The notes under the pieces were generated by a model. The model saw only the letters and a program-made list of their open reading frames with translations. It ran no database searches and had not been told where the DNA came from. Positions 53,268-63,108 of a DNA stretch of 64,000 bases are shown here, piece after piece. Positions within the stretch are counted from its first letter, which is position 1, and each line of letters opens with the position of its first letter. The translations under genes were made by a program, and so were the position numbers. The DNA is from DAOUJH01 sp965248955. Lineage in GTDB: Bacteria; Chloroflexota; Dehalococcoidia; Lucifugimonadales; QGNO01. The DNA lies in assembly GCA_965248955.1 (NCBI GenBank), contig OZ252212.1, positions 1,116,001 to 1,180,000 on the forward strand, written 5' to 3'.

Positions 53268-54177
53268 TCTCTCGGTCGTCACTGGGGCCTTTGGCTACAG
53301 TGGCAAGTACATCGCGCGGCGGTTGCTGGAACAGGGTGGCATTGTGAAAACGTTGACCCGTACTCCCGCCTCCCGCAGCCCCTTCGGTGATCGGGTGGAG
53401 GCTCTACCTTTGGACTTCGGCGATTACGATAGGTTGGTGGAAAGTCTTCGGGGAGCCGCCACTCTGTACAACACCTATTGGATTCGCTTTGCCAGAGGAG
53501 CGGTCACGTATGAGGTCGCCGTCCAGAACTCCCGCACCCTGATAGCAGCGGCGGTCGAAGCCGGTGTTAGACGCATCGTCCATATCAGCATAACCAACCC
53601 TTCGGAAGACTCGCCACTTCCTTACTTCCGAGGGAAGGCGCTGGTGGAGAAGGCAATCCAGGAGCCTGGGTTGTCCTACGCAATCCTCCGGCCCACGGTG
53701 CTGTTCAGCCCCGATGATGTGCTGATAAACAACATCGCCTGGTTCCTGCGGCGGTTTCCAGCGTTCCCCATCGCAGGGTCTGGGGACTATCCGATCCAGC
53801 CGGTGTTCGTAGACGACCTGGCGCAACTTGCCGTGAATGCCGGGGCGGAAAGTGAAGATGTCGTACTAGACACGGTGGGACCTGAGACATTCACCTTTGA
53901 GGAGATGGTACAGCTCATAGCCCGACGAGTGGACAGCCGAGCCCGATTGATTCACGTACGGCCCTCGGTAGCGCTACTTGCTGCCCGCATGGCAGGTTGG
54001 TTAGTGCGAGATGTGGTGCTGACCAGGGATGAAATCGACGGTCTGTTGGCTGGCCATCTGATGTCGGCTGCCCCGCCCACCGCCTCCACTCGGTTCACCG
54101 ACTGGCTGGAAGCCGAGGGCTCCACGCTGGGACGTCGCTATGCCTCGGAACTGGACCGCCACTACCGCCGCCCGTAA
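53254..54177 (+). CDS. Atypical short-chain dehydrogenase (NmrA/NAD(P)-binding)
   Basis: 307 residues. The dinucleotide site TGAFGYSGKYIARRL at the start, VRRIVHISITNPSEDSP and SYAILRPTVLFSPDDVLINN fit extended or atypical SDR and NmrA-like proteins. Related proteins act as NDUFA9-like complex I subunits or on quinones and sugars; the role here is unknown. I chose the ATG at 53254 because AGGAAGG lies before it. Confidence 0.85.
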   Translation: MSRSSLSVVTGAFGYSGKYIARRLLEQGGIVKTLTRTPASRSPFGDRVEALPLDFGDYDRLVESLRGAATLYNTYWIRFARGAVTYEVAVQNSRTLIAAAVEAGVRRIVHISITNPSEDSPLPYFRGKALVEKAIQEPGLSYAILRPTVLFSPDDVLINNIAWFLRRFPAFPIAGSGDYPIQPVFVDDLAQLAVNAGAESEDVVLDTVGPETFTFEEMVQLIARRVDSRARLIHVRPSVALLAARMAGWLVRDVVLTRDEIDGLLAGHLMSAAPPTASTRFTDWLEAEGSTLGRRYASELDRHYRRP

Positions 54178-54528
54178 GGTCGCACATACTTGTTATCAAT
54201 AGACACCAATAGCTCAGATACTGATGGCTGGTTGACTTAGCTTCAGTCGGAGGCAGCAATACCAAAATATCCAGCTAGTAGCATAGTGGTGCCGGAGCGA
54301 CAATCGGAAATTCGTTCACGTTCTGTGTAGAGTGTCAACCGGCACAATACGAATCGGATGTTGACGCTGAAGCCGTGGAGATATGCTGATTGCCGCCGCA
54401 GCTTGGGGAGCACGACAGTATTAGTCACATGAGATGTGCCGGTTCGATTCATATAAGGACATGCTCCCTAACCGGATGTCTTCCTTGTGAGAATGGCAAG
54501 TTGGGATTGTCCGTAGTCCCTATCGGGA
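54178..54528. other. Intergenic stretch without a supported gene
   Basis: Nothing supported. It has short open frames with no Shine-Dalgarno site and one isolated T-arm-like GGTTCGATTC near 54437 without a cloverleaf. It lies beside decayed sequence, so it may be worn-out coding DNA. Confidence 0.4.
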
Positions 54529-54741
54529 CTACTCGCTGCTCTGAGAGAGCCGAGCGACCTCGCCGCGGACGTGCTCCAAGTTAACACCCATGCTCTCCAG
54601 GACCCCAGCTGCCACACCCTCGCCCTCCCGCATGATGCCGATGAGCAGGTGCCCGGTGCCAATGTAGTGGTGACTCAGGCGTCGTGCCTCATCCACGGCC
54701 AGCTCGATCACCTTCTTGGCTCGGGGCGTCAGCCCTATGTC
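54529..54741 (-). pseudogene. ClpC N-terminal-domain fragment
   Basis: About 70 residues match one N-terminal Clp repeat: LTPRAKKVIELAVDEARRL, then HYIGTGHLLIGIMREGEGVA. The rest of ClpC (the AAA+ domains) is absent. The frame overlaps the end of the truncated ABC permease, so this is a fragment joined by rearrangement and not a functional gene. Confidence 0.75.
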
Positions 54742-55808
54742 GCCGGGGCCAGGGCGCTCGCCATGCCCATCTCACTCTTCCGCTCCGAGGCCAGCATGGA
54801 AAAGATGAGGAAGATCAGCAGCAGTCCCACGCCAATCGAAAAGAGGCCAAAGGTCGTGAATATGGAGACGAAGAGTGAACCGGCTTCATTGGCCTGATCT
54901 ACGACATTTCGCTTGACGGGCGCTAACTCCAATCCGCTGCCGCCGACGGCGGAATGGCGTCGGTAGCGGTCAATCACAGTGCCCGTCAGGTCCACGCCGC
55001 CGAACACATCGCCACGGTTGGAGATGAGGATGCCGGAGAGTTCTCCGGGACGGCTCAGCGACTCCTGGACGGAGGAGAGGGTCGCCATCAGGACCACGTC
55101 CGTACCATCCGGCCTGATGTATGACCCGTCCACCACGCCACGAACCGTGACGGGGGTCAGCACGCCCGGTCCCAGAGCCACGCTCAGCGCGCCGCCGGCT
55201 CCACCTGCAACGCCTCGGCGCCGTCCTTGGTGATCTAGACCTCGTCGGGCCCCAGGAGAGTGAGGTCGATCGGAGCGCCCTCCGTGTCGAACAGCTCGTC
55301 GAAGCCCGCGGCCCGTTGCGGGTCGAGCCCTGCCCGTCCTGACGGAGGACGTGGCGGTCATTAACCCCGGCAGCCAGCAGTTCGAGCCCTCCGTCAGGAC
55401 GGGCAGCACGCCGTCTATGTCCGGGTCAGCGTCAAGCAGAGGAGCCAGCTCTTGGAGGGTACTCTCCGAGAATCCGTTGGGCAGGGCACGACCCTCCCAG
55501 ACATTCGAGTCCTCGTCCACCACAAGTAACTCGTCGACGGAACGGAGCGAAGCGGCTGCGGTGTTCTTGATGCTGTAGGTTACGGAGTCTCCTACGGTGA
55601 ACGCGCTGGAGATCATGGCCGTTGCCAGCATAAGTCCCGCCAGGATGAGAAGGCTCTGTCCCGGCCTGCGGAGCACGTTGCGAAAGGCCATGCGCACCAG
55701 GATGGGGTTCCGCACCCTGATGAAGAGGAGGAAAGCCACAGCAAGGCCAAAGGCAACCGCCAACACGGCCGCGATGTTTGTCATGGGAGCCCCGAACAGT
55801 TCGTCCAT
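54735..55808 (-). pseudogene. Decayed ABC transporter permease (FtsX/MacB-like)
   Basis: 357 codons remain open. The N-terminal helix, the FtsX-like MAFRNVLRRPGQSLLILAGL and the later SLFVSIFTTFGLFSIGVGLL are recognisable. The middle is damaged: the region from about residue 140 to 200 is in a wrong frame; in the right frame it reads GLDPQRAAGFDELFDTEG and LLGPDEV, followed by a TAG stop and ITKDGAEALQV. A 39-bp part between 19-bp inverted repeats appears inverted. The C-terminus ends after SEMGMA where ClpC-like sequence begins. So it is a multiply broken permease that formed an exporter with gene 55815. Confidence 0.85.
55330..55406. repeat. Perfect 19-bp inverted repeats around a 39-bp segment
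   Basis: 55330-55348 and 55388-55406 are exact complements. The 39-bp segment is a multiple of three, so both orientations stay open. In the present orientation the minus strand reads TEGSNCWLPGLMTATSSV; flipped, it reads TEDVAVINPGSQQFEPSV, which looks like normal permease sequence. So it is inverted relative to its likely ancestor. Confidence 0.75.
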
Positions 55809-55814
55809 GAGGGA

Positions 55815-56524
55815 CTAGGCCGCCTTGCCTGCGCCGTCATCGACGATGAAGCCGTCCCGCATGTGAACCGTGCGGTGCGACATCTCCGCCACCGCATCTG
55901 AGTGGGTGACGATGACGAACGTCACGTCGAGATCCTTGTTCAACCGGATCAGGAGGTCCATCACCTCACCAGCATTCTCGCTGTCCAGGTTGCCCGTGGG
56001 CTCGTCCGCCCAGACGATTTCCGGTGGTTCACCAGGGCACGAGCAATGGTCACGCGCTGCTGCTGTCCGCCGGACATCTGCGCGGGGTAGTGCCCGGCAC
56101 GTTCCGAGAGCCCGACAAGCGCCAGTGCTTCCTGCGCCTTCGTCCTGGCCTCCCGTTCGGGGAATCCGGAGACCAGCAACGGCATCTCCACGTTTTCCAA
56201 CGCCGTGAGCACGGGCAGCAGATTGAAAGACTGAAAGATGTAGCCTATCCTGGTCGCGCGGAAGCGGGTCTTCTTGGCGTCGCTCATCTCTGCCAGGTCG
56301 GACCCGGCTATGGAGATGACACCGGAATTGATGTCGTCCAGGCCGGAAAGGCAATTGAGCAGGGTGGTCTTGCCACCGCCGCTGGGCCCCATGATCGCGA
56401 CCATCTCCCCCCGTCGCACGTCGAGGCTAACGCCCTTGAGAACGTGCACCTCCACTTCTCCGAAGCCGTAAGTCTTGTGCACGTCCCTTGCCTGCACAAC
56501 CGGCGCCGCTAAATCGCTGGACAT
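55815..56524 (-). pseudogene. Frameshifted ABC transporter ATPase (LolD/MacB-like)
   Basis: The first part (from 56524) has Walker A GPSGGGKTT, Q-loop FQSFNLLP and signature MSGGQQQRV. It then shifts frame near 56025. The second part carries PEIVWADEPTGNLDS (Walker B) and THSD in another frame, to the stop at 55815. One missing base between ALVNH and PEIVW explains it. The ATPase and permease form one decayed exporter cassette. A sequencing error is possible for this single site but not for the permease damage. Confidence 0.85.
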
Positions 56525-56773
56525 CGCGCTCCTTTCTTCTCAGTTGCCCACGCGGCTGCTAGTGGGCCTCTGCGCATTCCATTGTAAACGCTGGTGGCTG
56601 CTGGATTATATCATCCAAATGGGGGTGTAAAAGAGTTCAGCCGCAACTTCCAAATGACACCTCTCCTTCCCGGCTGTAGTCACGGCCCACGCACGGACAA
56701 GAATCTGGTATAGTTCATAGTGTCGCACGACGGCAAAACAGTGACTCCGGTAGGATGTGAATGGAGGTGTGGT

Positions 56774-56995
56774 ATGCATGGACCTTACGGAGATTGGAAA
56801 TCGCGAGCCGCCGACCAGTTGCGTCGAATGGGACGTGAGGGCACCGCTAAGGCTCTCTACGGGGTCGACAAACCCAAGCGTCAGCACGACGAGCGCCAAG
56901 CGCGCGAATGGCGCAAGGAAGCCAAGCGCCGGGCAAGGAGCAACGCACGCCCTACATCCTTCCTTGCGCGGCTGAGAAGATTGCTGCACCTCTGA
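56774..56995 (+). CDS. Hypothetical small basic protein
   Basis: 73 residues starting MHGPYGDWKSRAADQL and rich in Arg/Lys/Glu, probably helical. No family recognised. The ATG at 56774 has GGAGG six bases upstream, which favours it over a longer GTG start at 56720. Confidence 0.5.
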   Translation: MHGPYGDWKSRAADQLRRMGREGTAKALYGVDKPKRQHDERQAREWRKEAKRRARSNARPTSFLARLRRLLHL

Positions 56996-57059
56996 CTCTG
57001 GTATGTCATCGCCAGAACATCGAAGGACGAACCTAGCAGGACGGAATCGAGGCGCAGGA

Positions 57060-57269
57060 ATGGTTTACAGCTCCACTGGCTGTGAATACGGGCGTCTGGA
57101 TCGCCCGTACTTTGACGCGGGCGGCGGTGACATCTGGATGATCACCCGCTCTGTCCTGCTGCGCGATGCTGACGGCATCTTCGCCATCATCACCATGGAC
57201 TTGCCATTTGTACCAGAGCCAACGCCGACATCATTCAGAGGCGTCGAATGGGTGATGACGGCTCTATGA
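57060..57269 (+). CDS. Hypothetical small protein
   Basis: 69 residues (MVYSSTGCEYGRLDRPYF...), not recognised. Its end overlaps the next gene by 22 bases. The Shine-Dalgarno site is weak. It could be a remnant. Confidence 0.4.
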   Translation: MVYSSTGCEYGRLDRPYFDAGGGDIWMITRSVLLRDADGIFAIITMDLPFVPEPTPTSFRGVEWVMTAL

Positions 57270-57727
57270 TGGACACCGACGCCACGACCTTGTCACTAGA
57301 GAAACGACCACGACACTCCGCCCGGCTGGTGCTCGCCGTGCTGCTGACCTCACTGGTGACGGCCCTGGTGGTGTTCGTGGCCTGTCTCGCGGTCTGGCAC
57401 AACCTTGGCGGCGGCGCTTGGCGCAGTTCGGTAGGCATCCTGGAGGCGTACCCACCGGAGGATCGGACGGACAGGCTCACGCTCCTGATCCAGTCCTGTC
57501 ATGGAGCCCCCAGAGTGAAGCATCAGCAGGAGACCAACAGCGCCGTCCGGATCCGGGTGCAGGCTTTTTCCACGCCGTTGCGCGGTGCAATGGACTGCCT
57601 GGATGCCCTTGAGGTCCAGCTCGAAGCCCCGCTTGGGGATCGCATCCTTCTTGACCTGCACACTGGCCGGGAGGTACCGGTTCTGGTTCCGTCAGACCTA
57701 AGTCATAGGCGGGTCCCACTTGCCTAG
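57248..57727 (+). CDS. Hypothetical membrane-anchored protein
   Basis: 159 residues with one N-terminal membrane helix (LVLAVLLTSLVTALVVFVACLA is too long to be certain of its exact ends) and a soluble C-terminal part with no recognised domain. Alternative ATGs at 57266 and 57269 are possible. It is probably a single-pass protein with its C-terminus outside. Confidence 0.5.
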   Translation: MGDDGSMMDTDATTLSLEKRPRHSARLVLAVLLTSLVTALVVFVACLAVWHNLGGGAWRSSVGILEAYPPEDRTDRLTLLIQSCHGAPRVKHQQETNSAVRIRVQAFSTPLRGAMDCLDALEVQLEAPLGDRILLDLHTGREVPVLVPSDLSHRRVPLA

Positions 57728-58066
57728 GGACATGCTACTGTACGCTACCCCACTCAGGATTATTTCTGGGCACACTTGGGGCTATTCTGATCATTCTGTA
57801 CGGTCATAGTCTGTTTATAAGTTCAGGATCAGACCCGGACGATAGCGAGTGGAGGGATGGCGATATTTACCTACAGTACAGCCGCCCGGTTGAAGGTGAG
57901 GAATAACAAGGCAAACGTCGGCGATTCAGGGCACGGGTGGGAATATGTACGTTTCTATTTGGATTCAGGCTGCAACTTGTTGGTGCAATAGCGACGATCT
58001 TGCTCTGAAGCTCGTGCCTAGAGAGGGGGGGACTTATGTACTTCCCTCAGAAACGGGGCCTAAAGA
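57728..58066. other. Intergenic stretch before the str operon
   Basis: No supported gene. A 44-codon frame from 57857 has GGAGGG directly touching the ATG and no family likeness. The rest holds no repeat or hairpin that I could see. Confidence 0.4.
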
Positions 58067-58095
58067 TTGACAGGACTAGCCGCAGAAGATAAAAT
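58067..58095 (+). promoter_or_regulatory. Near-consensus promoter of the str/S10 operon
   Basis: TTGACA (58067-58072) and TAAAAT (58090-58095) with a 17-base spacer. The rpsL leader is about 50 bases. Confidence 0.75.
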
Positions 58096-58152
58096 AGTTG
58101 ATTGTCGCCATCTGTAAATGGCGTCGGTTGTCTATGCTTGGCTGGGAGTCAC

Positions 58153-58563
<411 letters not shown>

Positions 58564-58580
58564 CAGCTTAGGCGGTCATT

Positions 58581-59051
58581 ATGTCCAGAAGAAGGCGAGC
58601 AGAGCGCAGGCAGGTCATGCCCGACCCCAGGTATGGGAGCGAAGAGCTTGCCCGTTTTATCAACCGCGTAATGGTTGGCGGCAAGAAGACCGTTGCCCAG
58701 AGGATTGTCTACTCTGCCCTGGACAGACTGGAGGAAGAAGCGCACCGCCCTGGGCTTGAGGTTTTTGAGCAGGCCATGCGCAATGTCACACCGGCCTTGG
58801 AAGTAAAACCACGCCGTGTCGGCGGAGCCACCTACCAGGTTCCGGTAGAGGTCAGGGCGGACCGGCGTCAAGCGCTGGCCATGCGCTGGCTCATCACATC
58901 GGCGCGCTCTCGCAGTGGGTTGCCTATGTCTGAAAGATTGTATAGAGAGCTCCTGGAAGCCTCCCGGGGTGAGGGAGCATCAGTGAAGCGGCGGGAGGAC
59001 CTGCATCGTATGGCTGAGGCCAACCGGGCCTTTGTCCACTATCGCTGGTAA
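58581..59051 (+). CDS. rpsG: 30S ribosomal protein S7
   Basis: 156 residues: MSRRRRAERRQVMPDPRYGS, FINRVMVGGKKTVAQRIVYSA, and a RREDLHRMAEANRAFVHYRW end. Standard second gene of the str operon. Confidence 0.97.
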   Translation: MSRRRRAERRQVMPDPRYGSEELARFINRVMVGGKKTVAQRIVYSALDRLEEEAHRPGLEVFEQAMRNVTPALEVKPRRVGGATYQVPVEVRADRRQALAMRWLITSARSRSGLPMSERLYRELLEASRGEGASVKRREDLHRMAEANRAFVHYRW

Positions 59052-59113
59052 GTATAGCCGCGTATATTTAATTTTCCTACACGGGTTTGTGGATCTCGGA
59101 GTCACCTATCCTC

Positions 59114-61159
59114 ATGGATGAGATTCGGAATATAGGCTTTATTGCGCATATCGACGCTGGCAAGACCACCGTCACCGAGCGCGTGTTGTTCCTTTCCGGG
59201 CTGACCCACAAGCTGGGAAGCGTGGACGAGGGCACCGCGGTAATGGACTGGATGGACCAGGAGCGTGAGCGGGGCATTACCATCACGGCCGCCGCCGCCA
59301 CCACCTTCTGGAAAGAGCACCGGATCAACGTCATAGATACACCCGGCCACGTCGACTTCACCGCGGAGGTGGAGCGCAGCCTCCGCGTCCTCGATGGCGG
59401 AGTGGTCGTCTTCGATGCCGTGGCGGGCGTGCAGCCTCAGTCGGAGACGGTATGGCGCCAGGCCGACAAGTACCGCGTGCCACGCATCTGCTTCATCAAC
59501 AAAATGGACCGCGTCGGCGCAGACTTCCAAAGAACCATGGATATGATACGGCACCGCCTGAAGGCCAACCCCGTGCCCATACAGATGCCCATTGGCAGCA
59601 ACTCCGAGTTTCAGGGAGTGGTGGACATTCTGGAAGAAAAGGCGCTCATCTATTCCGAAGGGAGCATCCTGGCGGAGGAAGCCCCCATCCCGGAGGAGTT
59701 CCGGGAAGAGTACCTCAACTATAGAGATGCCCTGATGGAGAAAGTGGCAGAGACGGACGAATCCCTTCTCATCAAGTACCTGGAGGGGGAAGAGATATCC
59801 TCCGCTGAATTGCGCTCCGCTCTGCGGCGCTCCACAATCCAGAATCACATTGTGCCCGTATTGTGCGGCACGGCGCTGCGCACCAAGGGCATTCAGCCCC
59901 TGCTGGACGCCATAGTCGACTACCTCCCGTCTCCGTTGGACGTTCCCGCCGTAACAGGCGTTCATCCCAAGACGGGGGAGGAGATGCTTCGCGAACCTGG
60001 CACGGATGGACCCTTCTCCGCGCTGGCTTTCAAAGTAGTCACTGACCCTTACACGGGCCGCCTGGTATATCTACGGGTGTACTCTGGCAAAGTGGCTGGC
60101 GGCTCCACCGTATACAACGTCACCAAAGGTCAGCGTGAACGGATGGGCCGCATTCTCAAAATGTTCGCCGACCGCAGAGAAGAGGTTGGCGAGCTCCAAG
60201 CCGGTGACATAGCCGCCACGGTTGGGCTCAAGAATACCTTCACCGGCGATACCCTTACCGCAGACAACGCCCAGGTGCTGCTGGAAGCCATCCGTTTCCC
60301 CCAGCCCGTCATCTCCATGGCTATAGAGCCAAGAAGCAAGGCGGACCAGGACAGGCTTACGGATGCCCTGATCAAGCTGGGTGAGGAAGACCCCACCTTC
60401 ATCATGAGGTTCGACCAGGAGACGGGGCAGACGGTCATCTCCGGGATGGGCGAGTTGCACCTGGAAGTATTGGTGGAGCGGCTGAAGCGTGAATTCAGTG
60501 TTCAGGCCAGCATAGGCAAACCCAGGGTCTCCTATCGCGAGGCTATTACATCTGCCGTACGGACTGAGGGCCGCTTCGTGCGCCAGTCCGGGGGCCGTGG
60601 CCAGTACGGCCACGTCTGGCTGGAAGTAGAGCCTTTGGAGCGCGGAGCCGGCTTCGTCTTCGAAGATAAGATAGTAGGCGGCTCCATACCCAGGGAGTAC
60701 ATCCCTGCTGTTCAAAAGGGAATCAAAGACACCCTGGAGAACGGTGTCGTCGGCGGCTACCCCGTGATCGATATCAAGGCCAAACTGGTCGACGGCACCT
60801 ACCACGAAGTCGACTCATCCGAGATGGCGTTTAGGATCGCCGGCGGCATGGGCATGCGTGAGGCCCTGCGCCGCGCCGGTTCGGCCCTGCTAGAGCCGGT
60901 CATGTCGGTGGAAGTGGTCACGCCCGGCGATTTCCTCGGCGAGATACTCGCCGACCTAAGCAGCCGTCGCTCTCAGATAAACAACATGGAAGGCCAGGGA
61001 GACACCCAGATGGTATCAGCCTATACTCCACTGGCGGAGATGTTTGGCTACGCTACGGACTTGCGTTCCATCACGCAGGGTCGCGCCAGCTACACCATGG
61101 AATTCGACCACTATCAGCGCGTACCGGACAACATAGTACAGGAGATCGTCCGCGAATAA
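59114..61159 (+). CDS. fusA: Elongation factor G
   Basis: 681 residues from the ATG at 59114; TTG at 59087 is an alternative. GTPase motifs AHIDAGKTT, DTPGHVDF and INKMDR, then domains II-V ending with a GRASYTMEFDHYQRVP segment. It drives translocation and, with RRF, ribosome recycling. rpsJ follows without tuf. Confidence 0.96.
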   Translation: MDEIRNIGFIAHIDAGKTTVTERVLFLSGLTHKLGSVDEGTAVMDWMDQERERGITITAAAATTFWKEHRINVIDTPGHVDFTAEVERSLRVLDGGVVVFDAVAGVQPQSETVWRQADKYRVPRICFINKMDRVGADFQRTMDMIRHRLKANPVPIQMPIGSNSEFQGVVDILEEKALIYSEGSILAEEAPIPEEFREEYLNYRDALMEKVAETDESLLIKYLEGEEISSAELRSALRRSTIQNHIVPVLCGTALRTKGIQPLLDAIVDYLPSPLDVPAVTGVHPKTGEEMLREPGTDGPFSALAFKVVTDPYTGRLVYLRVYSGKVAGGSTVYNVTKGQRERMGRILKMFADRREEVGELQAGDIAATVGLKNTFTGDTLTADNAQVLLEAIRFPQPVISMAIEPRSKADQDRLTDALIKLGEEDPTFIMRFDQETGQTVISGMGELHLEVLVERLKREFSVQASIGKPRVSYREAITSAVRTEGRFVRQSGGRGQYGHVWLEVEPLERGAGFVFEDKIVGGSIPREYIPAVQKGIKDTLENGVVGGYPVIDIKAKLVDGTYHEVDSSEMAFRIAGGMGMREALRRAGSALLEPVMSVEVVTPGDFLGEILADLSSRRSQINNMEGQGDTQMVSAYTPLAEMFGYATDLRSITQGRASYTMEFDHYQRVPDNIVQEIVRE

Positions 61160-61184
61160 TGCGGTCCCGGCAAAGCAGAAAGAC

Positions 61185-61514
61185 ATGACAACCTCAGCCC
61201 CAACACAGCATAGGCAACGCATAAGAATAGTCTTGAAGGCGTTCGATCACCGTCTCCTTGACCAGTCGGCTGAGCACATTGTGGAAACGGCTGAGAGGGC
61301 GGGAGCGCTGGTGGCCGGGCCCATACCGCTGCCTACTTCCATCAAACGGTTCTGCGTTATCCGCTCGCCGCACGTAGACAAAAACTCCCGTGAGCACTTT
61401 GAGCTGCGCACGCACAAGCGGCTCATTGATATCCTAAGCCCCACATCCCGGACCATTGATGCGCTGACCAGGTTGAATATGCCCGCAGGCGTCGATATAT
61501 CGATAAAGTCGTAG
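61185..61514 (+). CDS. rpsJ: 30S ribosomal protein S10
   Basis: 109 residues, with the usual core (RIRIVLKAFDHRLLDQSAEH, then GPIPLPTSIKRFCVIRSPHV) and a slightly longer N-terminus. First gene of the S10 part; also a partner of NusB. Confidence 0.96.
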   Translation: MTTSAPTQHRQRIRIVLKAFDHRLLDQSAEHIVETAERAGALVAGPIPLPTSIKRFCVIRSPHVDKNSREHFELRTHKRLIDILSPTSRTIDALTRLNMPAGVDISIKS

Positions 61515-61526
61515 TTGGGAATAGAG

Positions 61527-62309
61527 ATGCCAATAGGTTTACTCGGCGAAAAATTAGGCATGACCCAGGTCTTCCAAGAAGACGGCACGGCCCATGCCGT
61601 GACGGTATTGGAGGCCGGCCCCTGCATGGTGACTCAGGTTAAGACCATGACCAACGACGGCTATGAAGCGGTGCAACTCAGCTTCAGGGAGAAACGCCGC
61701 CTGAACAAGCCTGAAGAGGGACACCTCAAAAGTTTAGGGAACTTCCGCTACCTCAGGGAACTGCCGCCCGCGGACCTGGATTACGTTCAGGTAGGTCAAA
61801 CGGTGGACGTCTCTATATTCCAGCCCGGCGACATCATAAACGTGACCGGCGCCACCAAGGGCCGGGGCTTTGCCGGAGGCATCAAGCGGCATGGCTTCAG
61901 CGGCGGGCCCAAGACTCACGGACAGTCCGACAGGCATCGCGCCCCCGGCTCCATTGGCGCCGGCACCACGCCGGGCCGAGTGCTCAAGGGCAAACGCATG
62001 GCCGGCCACATGGGCAACGTCCGCGTCACCGCTCGGAACGTAGAGGTAATCCAGGTGGATGTTGAACGTAATCTGCTGCTCATCAAAGGAAGCGTACCGG
62101 GCGCCAACCGGCAACTTGTGCTCATTCAGCACACCACGGAAGGCATCCAACGGCTGAAACAGGACCCTATCTGGAGCAGGCCCGTTGAAAAGGCGGACCT
62201 TCCGCAAGGGCCGGACGCCGTTGCGGAAGTCGAGGAACAAGCGGAGGCTGCTCCACCTCAAGAAGGGTCGCCGGAGCCAGGCGAAGAAAAGGAAGGGACG
62301 GGCCAGTGA
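61527..62309 (+). CDS. rplC: 50S ribosomal protein L3
   Basis: About 260 residues. It starts MPIGLLGEKLGMTQVF and has the conserved RGFAGGIKRHGFSGGPKTHG. The last ~45 residues are an acidic Glu/Pro-rich extension. The stop codon overlaps the rplD GTG start. Confidence 0.95.
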   Translation: MPIGLLGEKLGMTQVFQEDGTAHAVTVLEAGPCMVTQVKTMTNDGYEAVQLSFREKRRLNKPEEGHLKSLGNFRYLRELPPADLDYVQVGQTVDVSIFQPGDIINVTGATKGRGFAGGIKRHGFSGGPKTHGQSDRHRAPGSIGAGTTPGRVLKGKRMAGHMGNVRVTARNVEVIQVDVERNLLLIKGSVPGANRQLVLIQHTTEGIQRLKQDPIWSRPVEKADLPQGPDAVAEVEEQAEAAPPQEGSPEPGEEKEGTGQ

Positions 62310-63106
62310 AGCTTCCCGTAATGGATATAACGGGTACCCAGGTTGGAACGCTGGAAGTCAGCGATCGTTTGTTTGATGTTCCAGCCAACCAGCCGGTGGT
62401 GCACCAGGCCATGGTGCGCCAGCTTGCCAATGCCAGGCAGGGCACATCCTCCACCAAGACGCGCGGCCATGTATCGGGCGGTGGAGCCAAGCCCAGGCCC
62501 CAGAAGCATAGCGGACGTGCCAGGCAGGGCAGCATACGTTCTCCCCATTACTCAGGTGGAGGCATTGTGTTCGGCCCCAGCCCGCGGAGTTTCCGTCAGA
62601 GCATGCCCAAAAAGATGCGCAGACTCGCCATTCGCTGCCTGCTCTCGGATAAGGCCAGAGAAAACAGGCTGACTCTTCTTCAACACATGGACCTGCCCAC
62701 TTCCCGGACCAAGGAGATGGTAGGCGTCCTAAAGGCACTGGACGCAACCTCCAGCACCCTGATAGTCACGCATCAACCAAGCAGCAACGTGGTAATCTCT
62801 GCTCGCAACATCAAGGATGTAAGAACGCTCCCCGCCTCCAATATCAATGTCCTCGACTTGCTGAAACACGACCGCCTCATCATGACGGTAGATGCCGTCC
62901 ACCAGGCGGAAGAGCTTTGGGCGGGCGGTGTAACATCCGCCGAAGTGGAGATGGAACCAAAGGCCGGGACGCGCCGGCGTGCTTTGGCCTCCTCTGCCCG
63001 CGGCGGCAGGGTCCGGCGAACCATGGCAAGCGCGGACCAAGAACCGCAGGTGGAACCGGAGTCGGAACCGCCGGCGGAAACCAAAGAAGGGCGTGAGGAG
63101 GCGTAG
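62306..63106 (+). CDS. rplD: 50S ribosomal protein L4
   Basis: 266 residues from a GTG that overlaps the rplC stop codon. RQGTSSTKTRGHVSGGGAKP and the GRARQGSIRSP loop are typical. The C-terminus carries an extra ~60 residues, first basic and then acidic (EPESEPPAETKE). Such tails on both L3 and L4 are unusual. Confidence 0.95.
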   Translation: MKLPVMDITGTQVGTLEVSDRLFDVPANQPVVHQAMVRQLANARQGTSSTKTRGHVSGGGAKPRPQKHSGRARQGSIRSPHYSGGGIVFGPSPRSFRQSMPKKMRRLAIRCLLSDKARENRLTLLQHMDLPTSRTKEMVGVLKALDATSSTLIVTHQPSSNVVISARNIKDVRTLPASNINVLDLLKHDRLIMTVDAVHQAEELWAGGVTSAEVEMEPKAGTRRRALASSARGGRVRRTMASADQEPQVEPESEPPAETKEGREEA

Positions 63107-63108
63107 CC

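Noticed and set aside
54390..54460. T-arm-like GGTTCGATTC near 54437, possible tRNA
   Set aside because: No acceptor, D- or anticodon stems can be formed around it.
57857..57991. 44-codon frame before the str promoter
   Set aside because: The GGAGGG touches the ATG, too close for a ribosome site, and there is no family likeness.
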